From positions 1-26,778 of the forward strand of contig CAKPAI010000007.1 of NCBI GenBank assembly GCA_934133005.1: a stretch of 26,778 nt of DNA, given 5' to 3'. The position numbers and the translations under genes are program-made. The notes below the pieces were generated by a model, which did no database searches, was not told where the DNA came from, and saw only the letters and a list, made by a program, of their open reading frames with translations. This DNA is from an uncultured Clostridia bacterium. Lineage in GTDB: Bacteria; Bacillota; Clostridia; TANB77; CAG-508. This document shows, in pieces, positions 21,052 through 26,778 of this stretch (the first letter of the stretch is position 1; every line of letters starts with the position of its first letter).

Positions 21052-22146
21052 ATGAAAAAAATATTATTTTCTGCTGTAAATCTAGAAATGGGTGGAGTTG
21101 AAAAAGCATTAGTAATGTTAATAAACAACTTAGCTAATAGATTAGATGATAATGGAAAAAATAAATATAAAGTAACACTGGTTTTAGAAGAAAAAAAGGG
21201 GATATTTTTAAGCCAACTTGATTCAAAAGTAGAAGTTTTAGAATATAGAGTAAATAAAAATAAGAATAGACTCTTTAGAAAGTTTTATAATTTTATATTA
21301 CAGCGAAAGTTTATAATAAAGACTAGAAATAAATTTGACTTTTCATGTTCTTTTGCAACGTACTCAAAACCAGGATCTTTTGTAGCAAGAGTATCTTCAA
21401 AAAATGCTATTTTATGGTGTCATATGGATTACCTTTCTTTTTATAATGGAGACAAAGCCAAAGTAAAAGAATTTTTTAATAATGTTAAATTTAGAAATTT
21501 TAAAAAATTAGTATTTGTATCAAAAAAGAGTATGGATACGTTTCTAGAAGTCTATCCACAGCTTAAAGAAAAAGTTATACACATAAATAACATGATTGAC
21601 TACGAAAGCATTTTAAGACAATCTGACGAGAAAATAGAAATAGAAAAAAATGAATTTACATTTATAAATGTTAGTAGACATGAAGAAAATCAAAAGAAGA
21701 TAACGAGAATACTAGAAGCTTCAAAACTTTTAGAACAAGAAAATGTTAAATTTAAAGTTTTATTTATTGGAGATGGGCCAGATAGCGATAAATATAAGAA
21801 AATTGCTAATGAGTTAGGTATTAATAAGAATGTAGTTTTCATTGGAAGAAAGAAGAATCCATATCCATATATAAAATTTTCAGATTGTATGATTTTAACA
21901 TCGGATTATGAAGGATCTCCAGTTGCATTTGTTGAGGCATTTACTTTAAATAAACCAATAATTGCTACTGACGTTGCAGGTTCGGAACAGATTAAAGGAA
22001 GATTTGGAATTGTAACAAGTAAAAAAGTAGAAGATATTGCAAATGCAATGAAATATGTTATTAAAAATGGATATGAAATAAAAGAAAAGTTTGATGCCAA
22101 AAAGTATAATGAAGAGATTATTGAAAAAATAGAAAAACTTATGTAA
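21052..22146 (+). CDS. Glycosyltransferase family 4-type protein
   Basis: A 364-aa GT-B fold glycosyltransferase. The N-terminal Rossmann half starts MKKILFSAVNLEMGGVEKAL (glycine-rich acceptor loop), and the C-terminal half contains FTFINVSRHEENQKKI, VLFIGDGPDSDKY, VVFIGRKKNPYPYIKFSD and the nucleotide-sugar-binding E-G-S-P-V-A-F-V-E-A block with the catalytic E-x7-E pattern (E285-E293 region). This is like capsule and teichoic-acid glycosyltransferases using retaining chemistry. The ribosome binding site is displaced by a hairpin (21016-21051). Two family 2 glycosyltransferases follow closely (10 and 13 bases), suggesting a surface glycan assembly unit. Confidence 0.88.
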   Translation: MKKILFSAVNLEMGGVEKALVMLINNLANRLDDNGKNKYKVTLVLEEKKGIFLSQLDSKVEVLEYRVNKNKNRLFRKFYNFILQRKFIIKTRNKFDFSCSFATYSKPGSFVARVSSKNAILWCHMDYLSFYNGDKAKVKEFFNNVKFRNFKKLVFVSKKSMDTFLEVYPQLKEKVIHINNMIDYESILRQSDEKIEIEKNEFTFINVSRHEENQKKITRILEASKLLEQENVKFKVLFIGDGPDSDKYKKIANELGINKNVVFIGRKKNPYPYIKFSDCMILTSDYEGSPVAFVEAFTLNKPIIATDVAGSEQIKGRFGIVTSKKVEDIANAMKYVIKNGYEIKEKFDAKKYNEEIIEKIEKLM

Positions 22147-22156
22147 GGGTGCAATT

Positions 22157-23092
22157 ATGAAGAAAATAAGCGTAATTATTCCTGTATATAATGCAGAAAA
22201 AACACTTGAAAAATGTGTTGAATCAGTAGAAAAAAACAAAGCAAATTTGGAGCTAATTTTAGTGAATGATGGATCTATTGATGGATCAGATAAAATCATT
22301 CAAAAATTAAAAGAAAAGTATTCAAATATACAATATATAAAAAAAGAAAATGGTGGACTTTCAGATGCTAGAAACATTGGGATTGAAAAGGCAACTGGAG
22401 ATTACATTTCATTTGTAGATTCAGATGACTATATTGATGAAGAATTATACAAAAATTTAGCTTGCTATATGGAACAAGATTATGACCTAATAAAATTTAG
22501 AATAAATACAGTTGATGAATCTGGAAAAATAATAAAACAGTATAAATCTGAAGTATTTGAAAAATTATCTGGGGAAGAAGCTTTTAATTTGTTATTTTCA
22601 TCAGATGAAATGTTAGAACCATCATGTGGATACATATATAATTTAAAATTTTGGAATGAGAGCAAGTTTAAATTTGCAAAAGGTTTGTATCATGAAGATT
22701 TTGGACTTACACCATTAGTAATAATAAAAGCAAAAAAAGTAGCTTCTATAGATTTTTATGGATACAATTATGTGCAAACTAGTAATAGTATAACAAGAGG
22801 TAATAACAATAATTTAAAACGAGCTTTGGACTTGATAGTGCATTACAATAATATGATAATTTTTTTAAATCAAAATACTTTTTCAAAGAAAACGGCTGAA
22901 AATATAAAAATATATTATACTAATTGTCTAATACTAAAAGCAAATGAACTAACAGGAAAGGATAAAGAAATATATATAAATAAAATAAAAAAAATGAAAT
23001 TGCATAAAAACATCAAAGCAAGAAATCTAAAACAACTAATAAAAAAAGCAATATTAAGTATTAGTATTAGTTTATATTTAAAAATCAAATAA
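22157..23092 (+). CDS. Glycosyltransferase family 2 protein (311 aa)
   Basis: Inverting GT-A enzyme. Signatures: ISVIIPVYNAEKTLEKCVES at the N-terminus, LVNDGSIDGS (UDP-binding), ENGGLSDARNIGIEKATGDY and the metal-binding SDDY (DxD type) in FVDSDDYID near residue 95. The C-terminal third is Lys/Asn-rich helices without a transmembrane segment. It is 10 bases downstream of the GT4 gene (ribosome binding site AAGGG) and is followed by a second paralogue. The acceptor sugar cannot be inferred. Confidence 0.92.
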   Translation: MKKISVIIPVYNAEKTLEKCVESVEKNKANLELILVNDGSIDGSDKIIQKLKEKYSNIQYIKKENGGLSDARNIGIEKATGDYISFVDSDDYIDEELYKNLACYMEQDYDLIKFRINTVDESGKIIKQYKSEVFEKLSGEEAFNLLFSSDEMLEPSCGYIYNLKFWNESKFKFAKGLYHEDFGLTPLVIIKAKKVASIDFYGYNYVQTSNSITRGNNNNLKRALDLIVHYNNMIIFLNQNTFSKKTAENIKIYYTNCLILKANELTGKDKEIYINKIKKMKLHKNIKARNLKQLIKKAILSISISLYLKIK

Positions 23093-23105
23093 TAGAGAGG
23101 AAAAA

Positions 23106-24065
23106 ATGCCAAAAGTAAGTGTAATAATTCCAATATATAATGTAGAAAAATACATAGATAAGTGTTTGAAATCGATAGAAACTCAGACAATAGATAGTAT
23201 GGAAGTCATATTAGTAAATGATGGCTCTCAGGATTTATCAGGTAATATTGCAAAAATATGGGCTGAAAGACAAAAAAACATACTTGTAAAGTATGTTGAA
23301 AAGGAAAATGGTGGATTGTCGGATGCAAGAAATTATGGACTAAAATATGCAACAGGTGAGTTTGTAGCTTTTTTAGATTCTGATGATTATGTTGAAAGTA
23401 CAATTTATGAAAAAATGTATAATAAGGCAATAAATAATAATGCTGATTTTGTAGAATGTAATTTTGTGTGGGAGTATCCGAATAAAAAAAGAGAAGATAT
23501 AAGACAAAATTATAATACAAAACAAGAAATGATGGCTTTTTGCAGAGTGGTTGCATGGAATAAATTAATAAAAAGAAATTTAATAGTAGAAAATAATTTA
23601 GAATTTCCAAAGGGACTAAGATATGAAGACGTAGAATTTACGTATAAATTAATTCCACATATAAAAAAATATACCTATGTAGATGAAATATTATTACATT
23701 ATGTGCAAAGAGAAAATTCTATTGCTAACGTGCAAAATGAAAGAACTGCTGAAATATTTGAAATACTTGATAATGTTGAAAAATATTACAAACAAAATAA
23801 TTTATATAATGAATATAAAGATGCGATGGAATATAATTATGCAAGATATTTATTATGTAGTTCGTTAAAAAGAATTACTAAAATACCCAATAAGGAAAAA
23901 AGAAAAGAATTATTAAAAAAATCTTGGGAAAGTTTAAATAAAAAGTATCCAGCCTGGAAAAAAAACAAAATCTTAAATAATAATAAAAGTGGAAAAAATA
24001 TATACATGAAAACGGTTAATGATGTTACATTTAAGCTTTACAGTAAATTATTTCAAATAATTTGA
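23106..24065 (+). CDS. Glycosyltransferase family 2 protein (319 aa)
   Basis: Paralogue of the preceding gene with the same layout: VSVIIPIYNVEKYIDKCLKS, LVNDGSQDLSG, KENGGLSDARNYGLKYATGE and FLDSDDYVE, then FPKGLRYEDVEF, the conserved acceptor-side E-D motif. The C-terminal region is basic and helical and ends KTVNDVTFKLYSKLFQII. GAGAGGAAAAA before ATG 23106 is the ribosome binding site. It ends the glycosyltransferase unit; glmM after it has an independent promoter. The pair probably adds successive sugars to a surface polymer; flippase or polymerase genes are not in the window. Confidence 0.92.
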   Translation: MPKVSVIIPIYNVEKYIDKCLKSIETQTIDSMEVILVNDGSQDLSGNIAKIWAERQKNILVKYVEKENGGLSDARNYGLKYATGEFVAFLDSDDYVESTIYEKMYNKAINNNADFVECNFVWEYPNKKREDIRQNYNTKQEMMAFCRVVAWNKLIKRNLIVENNLEFPKGLRYEDVEFTYKLIPHIKKYTYVDEILLHYVQRENSIANVQNERTAEIFEILDNVEKYYKQNNLYNEYKDAMEYNYARYLLCSSLKRITKIPNKEKRKELLKKSWESLNKKYPAWKKNKILNNNKSGKNIYMKTVNDVTFKLYSKLFQII

Positions 24066-24109
24066 TAAATGAAATTATAATTTTGCAAAAATAATTTTAA
24101 TAAAAACTA

Positions 24110-24138
24110 TTGCAATTTTCTAATATTAAAAATATAAT
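24110..24138 (+). promoter_or_regulatory. glmM promoter
   Basis: TTGCAA (24110-24115), a 17-base spacer, TATAAT (24133-24138), 38 bases before the glmM start. Confidence 0.7.
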
Positions 24139-24175
24139 ATAACAAAATTAGACATCATTAAGAAGGGATTTTAAC

Positions 24176-25540
24176 ATGAGAAAATATTTTGGTACAGATG
24201 GAATAAGAAGAATTGCTAACAGCGAGCTTACTCCAGAATTAGTGTATAAAGTTGCAAAAGCAGGAGCTTATGTGTTATCAAAACATTCTGACCATACTCC
24301 AACTATATTTATAGGAAGAGATACAAGAATTTCAGGAACTTTAATTGAAGCTGCTATGACAGCAGGATTCTTAAGTTATGGTGCAAATGTTAAAAGTTTA
24401 GGTGTAATTCCAACACCGGGTGTAGCATATTTAACTAAAAGATATAAAGCTGATGCAAGTGTTGTAATTTCTGCATCACATAATACATTTGAATTTAATG
24501 GAATAAAATATTTCAGCAATAAAGGAATGAAAATTCCAGATACTTTAGAAGAAGAAATTGAAGAAGTTATGGATTCTGGCAAAATAGAAGAACTAACTGC
24601 TACAAACGAGAAAATCGGAGTTGCAGAAAACAGAGAAGATTTATTAGAAGAATACATATATTTCTTTAGAAAAAATTTTGAAGAAGACCTAGAAAATCTA
24701 GACAAAGAAAACTTTACAGTAGCAATAGACACCGCAAATGGTGCAACATATGAAGTAGCAGATAAAGTTTTTACAAAGTTAGGAATTAAGCATTACATAA
24801 TAAATAATCATCCTAATGGAGTAAATATAAATGATAAATGTGGATCAACTCATATTGAAGGCTTACAAGAATTTGTTGTTAAAAATAAATGCAATTTAGG
24901 AATAGCCTATGATGGTGATGGAGATAGATGCTTAGCCGTAGATGAAAATGGTAAATTAATAGATGGTGATGGAATAATGGCAATTATTTCAAACTATTTA
25001 AAAGAAAAAGGAAAACTAAGAAATGACACTTTAGTTGCAACAGTAATGAGCAACTTAGGATTAAGAAAATATACAAAAGAAAATGATATACATTTCGAAG
25101 CAACTCAAGTTGGAGATAGATATGTTTTAGAAAATATGCTTAAAAATGATTATAATCTTGGTGGAGAACAATCAGGACATATAATATTACTAGACTATAA
25201 TCCAACAGGTGATGGAATATTAACATCATTAATGTTAATAAAAATAATATTAGAAAAACAGGTTTCAATTTCAAAATTATGTAACATAATAAATTTGTAT
25301 CCACAGGTACTAGTAAATGCCAAAGTATCTGCAGATAAAAAATATGATTATGAAAAAAACATAGAAATTAAAAATGCAATAGAAGAACTAGAAAAAGAAT
25401 TTGCAGGAAATGGACGTGTACTAATTAGACCTTCTGGTACCGAACCGCTAGTTCGAGTTATGATAGAAGGCGAGGATCAAGGTTATATTAAAACTAAAGC
25501 AGAAGCTTTAGCAAAATTAATAGAACAAAAGTTAAAATAA
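24176..25540 (+). CDS. glmM: Phosphoglucosamine mutase
   Basis: Converts glucosamine-6-phosphate to glucosamine-1-phosphate for UDP-GlcNAc, hence peptidoglycan. The 454-aa protein starts MRKYFGTDGIRRIAN, the GlmM signature. The phosphoserine loop is ISASHNT with Ser101; the family almost always has Pro after SASHN, here Thr104. The metal-binding loop DGDGDR is at 246-251, the sugar-binding GGEQSGH near 325 and the C-terminal phosphate-binding RPSGTEPLVRVM near 420. AGAAGGG is the ribosome binding site. The gene follows the glycosyltransferase unit but has its own promoter; a small membrane-protein gene follows after 14 bases with AGGAGG. Confidence 0.97.
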   Translation: MRKYFGTDGIRRIANSELTPELVYKVAKAGAYVLSKHSDHTPTIFIGRDTRISGTLIEAAMTAGFLSYGANVKSLGVIPTPGVAYLTKRYKADASVVISASHNTFEFNGIKYFSNKGMKIPDTLEEEIEEVMDSGKIEELTATNEKIGVAENREDLLEEYIYFFRKNFEEDLENLDKENFTVAIDTANGATYEVADKVFTKLGIKHYIINNHPNGVNINDKCGSTHIEGLQEFVVKNKCNLGIAYDGDGDRCLAVDENGKLIDGDGIMAIISNYLKEKGKLRNDTLVATVMSNLGLRKYTKENDIHFEATQVGDRYVLENMLKNDYNLGGEQSGHIILLDYNPTGDGILTSLMLIKIILEKQVSISKLCNIINLYPQVLVNAKVSADKKYDYEKNIEIKNAIEELEKEFAGNGRVLIRPSGTEPLVRVMIEGEDQGYIKTKAEALAKLIEQKLK

Positions 25541-25554
25541 AGGAGGAGAAACAT

Positions 25555-25893
25555 ATGCCTTACATTGATTTTACAAATTCTGTAACATTACTTCTAGCAC
25601 TAATACTTTTTGTGCTAATACTAATGTTAGGAAAAGAAACACACAAGAGTGCAATACCAGCATCAATGCTATTCGTATTTTTATTGATACTAGTTGCTCA
25701 TTGTATGGAATTAATGTTAATAAAAGATATTGCAGAAAGCGTATATGCAGCTTTAACAAGAAGTATATTAGTAGATTTTGTATTTATATTCTTATCTTTT
25801 ATTTCTTATCTATGGATAGACGATATACAAGCTAAAGTAGAAAAGAAAAAGAGCATAGATGACAGTTTAAGCTGGTTTTGGGCTAAAGTTTAA
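25555..25893 (+). CDS. Small membrane protein of unknown function (112 aa)
   Basis: Not recognised. Three clear hydrophobic helices: about 8-25 (SVTLLLALILFVLILMLG), 34-54 (AIPASMLFVFLLILVAHCME) and 70-88 (ILVDFVFIFLSFISYLWIDD), followed by a short basic/charged tail (KVEKKKSIDDSLSWFW). The sequence is intact, with a strong AGGAGG ribosome binding site and 14 bases after glmM, so it is likely co-transcribed and expressed. A 15-bp terminator hairpin follows. No motif suggests a function; a role in the cell envelope is only suggested by its neighbour glmM. Confidence 0.8.
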   Translation: MPYIDFTNSVTLLLALILFVLILMLGKETHKSAIPASMLFVFLLILVAHCMELMLIKDIAESVYAALTRSILVDFVFIFLSFISYLWIDDIQAKVEKKKSIDDSLSWFWAKV

Positions 25894-25909
25894 AACCATA
25901 AGCAAATTA

Positions 25910-25951
25910 AATTTCTCTCATATTGTGAAAAAATATGAGGGAAATTTTTTA
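25910..25951 (+). terminator. Terminator of the glmM unit
   Basis: A 15-bp stem (25910-25924 with 25932-25946, one G-T pair), a 7-base loop, and a T tract through 25950. Strong, Rho-independent. Confidence 0.85.
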
Positions 25952-26015
25952 AAATATAGTGGCAAAAATTAACTTTTTTCATACTATGATAATAGAATGA
26001 AGGGAGTTATTTTTT

Positions 26016-26171
26016 ATGGATTATGAGTTGATGATGAATGGAAATGTAAAAATTGGTGAAATAGCGCCTAAGTTTACAGCACAAACGACATATGGAAAAA
26101 TATCATTAGAAGACTATAAAGGAAAATGGTTAGTACTTTTTTCACATCCGGGAGATTTTACCCCTGTATGA
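26016..26171 (+). pseudogene. Truncated peroxiredoxin (AhpC/TSA family), stop at the peroxidatic Cys
   Basis: ATG 26016 with AGGGAG (26000-26005) opens a 51-codon frame: V-K-I-G-E-I-A-P-K-F-T-A-Q-T-T-Y-G, then L-E-D-Y-K-G-K-W-L-V-L-F-S-H-P-G-D-F-T-P-V. This is the start of a 1-Cys/Prx6-like peroxiredoxin, whose next residue must be the peroxidatic Cys (TPVC); instead the codon is TGA (26169-26171). The following residues in the same frame (AYNLGKYQ) do not continue the family; a shifted frame gives C-M-S-I-Q-F-G-K-I-S-E-M-L before another stop, a faint remnant. The protein as encoded lacks its catalytic residue and 100 or more residues, so it is probably a decayed gene. Confidence 0.75.
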
Positions 26172-26301
26172 GCATACAATTTGGGAAAATATCAGAAATG
26201 CTTGATATTGCTTAACATTTCTTTTATAGATAACGTACTCTAAAGTGAATAAAAATTGCCACAAAATCGATCGTGAGGCGATTGAGCTTCTTTCTTACAT
26301 C

Positions 26302-26364
26302 TATTAACAAATGTGTTAATACCTATAAACAAATTAGGACAAGACCTATTAACACAGATGTTAA
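26302..26364. promoter_or_regulatory. Two tandem operator-like palindromes
   Basis: Site 1: TATTAACA-AATG-TGTTAATA (26302-26321, 8-base arms). Site 2: TTAACA-CAGA-TGTTAA (26349-26364, 6-base arms). Centres are about 45 bases apart (four helical turns). The binding protein is unknown. Confidence 0.5.
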
Positions 26365-26519
26365 AGATATATTAAAGAATAATAATATAAATTATAATAA
26401 TTGGAAATATAATTGTAGATAGTCAACTAAATTATCAATATTAAAAACTAAAAGAAGAGCTTCAAAAGAGTCGATTTGAACATAAAAATAAGATAGCTAA
26501 ATACTTTACAGCGTTCCTG

Positions 26520-26571
26520 CAAAATTATACAATGGATAATTTTGACAGGATAAATGAGTTTGTGGTATTAT
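26520..26571 (+). promoter_or_regulatory. Promoter with overlapping inverted repeat
   Basis: TTGACA (26542-26547), an 18-base spacer, TATTAT (26566-26571). The perfect 9-bp inverted repeat CAAAATTAT (26520-26528) / ATAATTTTG (26536-26544) overlaps the -35 box, as an operator would. Confidence 0.6.
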
Positions 26572-26614
26572 CTAAATTAGAAAAATAGAAATTTGTTGAA
26601 GTGGAGGATTGATT

Positions 26615-26692
26615 ATGAAAAAATAAAAAACAGGAATATTATTAATTATATTAGGAAACTTATTATATTTAACTTATATATTTTTTTTGTAA
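26615..26692 (+). pseudogene. Tiny membrane-peptide ORF interrupted by TAA at codon 4
   Basis: GGAGG (26603-26607) precedes ATG 26615; the codons read M-K-K-stop-K-T-G-I-L-L-I-I-L-G-N-L-L-Y-L-T-Y-I-F-F-L-stop. Without the TAA (26624-26626; AAA or GAA would differ by one base) it would encode a 25-residue basic-plus-hydrophobic peptide with one transmembrane helix, like small membrane peptides or type I toxins. As written only three residues are made. Confidence 0.4.
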
Positions 26693-26704
26693 AGAGGTGT
26701 AAAT

Positions 26705-26778
26705 ATGAGTGATTCAAAAGAAAATGTTGATGTATTAAAAATGTATGGAGAAGACAGTACTACACAAAGAGATGAATT
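26705..26778 (+). CDS. Start of an unknown gene (partial at right edge)
   Basis: Ribosome-binding-like AAGAGGTG (26692-26699) lies 5 bases before ATG 26705, which opens a frame to the right edge reading MSDSKENVDVLKMYGEDSTT and on (24 complete codons). It is hydrophilic and acidic, with no motif. It lies 12 bases after the broken peptide ORF and downstream of the promoter at 26542. The function cannot be judged from 24 residues. Confidence 0.6.
   Translation, partial: MSDSKENVDVLKMYGEDSTTQRDE

Larger units (their letters stand above)
26172..26614 (+). other. Gene-free stretch with palindromes and a promoter
   Basis: About 440 bases in which all frames are closed at short intervals. It contains two TTAACA-N4-TGTTAA palindromes (26302-26321, 26349-26364), a 9-bp inverted repeat at 26520-26544 and a promoter at 26542. 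It looks like decayed coding DNA upstream of a regulated promoter; I see no recognisable transposase. Confidence 0.5.

Noticed and set aside
26016..26240. Selenocysteine-containing peroxiredoxin (UGA at the peroxidatic position).
   Set aside because: After the TGA the frame reads AYNLGKYQKC and stops 22 codons later, with none of the T-T-E-F pattern or the rest of a peroxiredoxin. The hairpin just after the TGA is only a weak 4-bp stem, so a decayed gene is more likely.
26302..26364. Binding sites of the redox regulator Rex.
   Set aside because: The clostridial Rex consensus is TTGTTAA-N4-TTAACAA; here the half-sites are in the opposite order (TTAACA-N4-TGTTAA), so a different regulator is implied.
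1..26778. CRISPR array, rRNA genes or intact insertion sequence.
   Set aside because: No regularly spaced repeats, no rRNA-like blocks and no transposase frame were found on reading through both strands.

Overview
The window is very AT-rich chromosomal DNA, almost entirely genes with short gaps and AGGAG-type ribosome binding sites. RbgA, Mini-ribonuclease III, HxlR, a TyrZ-like TyrRS, DUF1848, DUF5662 and an ATC-hydrolase-family protein together suggest a low-GC Firmicute of class Clostridia, probably an anaerobe of animal-gut type. This is inference from gene families and base composition; no marker fixes the species.

Layout. 1-290: C-terminal end of a large serine recombinase running off the left edge. 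351-1705: rbgA and mrnC (ribosome assembly and 23S maturation), then tRNA-Glu(CTC) with its own promoter and terminator. 2017-5446: a small acidic ORF, two RlmCD/TrmA-type rRNA m5U methyltransferases and a Cof-type HAD phosphatase between them. 5632-8403: two Nudix hydrolases, an NTF2-like protein, peptide deformylase, a MazG-like pyrophosphohydrolase and a GNAT acetyltransferase; the last three genes overlap. 8417-10766: an HxlR regulator divergent from a metallo-beta-lactamase-fold protein that lacks the metal motif, followed by a DUF1848 protein. 10857-14094: hexapeptide acetyltransferase, a third Nudix, ATC-hydrolase-like protein, Ogt, a stand-alone NIF3-insert-type domain and TspO.

14193-14735 holds a broken DUF3800 gene, then a compact, strongly structured RNA with a near-perfect promoter and its own terminator, facing the convergent uvrB (14775-16730, minus strand). 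16895-24065 is a long plus-strand run: transglutaminase-like protein, DUF5662, XTP/dITP diphosphatase, tyrS, rpiA and three glycosyltransferases. glmM (24176-25540) has its own promoter and is followed by a small membrane protein. From 26016 the sequence decays: a peroxiredoxin ORF stops exactly at its peroxidatic-Cys codon, then come about 440 bases with no intact gene but several operator-like palindromes and a good promoter, a tiny membrane-peptide ORF broken by TAA, and the start of an unknown gene.

Functional theme: RNA/ribosome maturation (rbgA, mrnC, two m5U methyltransferases, def, tyrS) mixed with nucleotide-pool and DNA sanitation (three Nudix, MazG-like, XTPase, Ogt, UvrB), and a sugar/surface-glycan block ending in glmM. 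The most unusual signals are non-coding: the small RNA at 14663-14734, the hairpin-bridged ribosome binding site of the first glycosyltransferase, and the terminator that also masks the tspO ribosome binding site.
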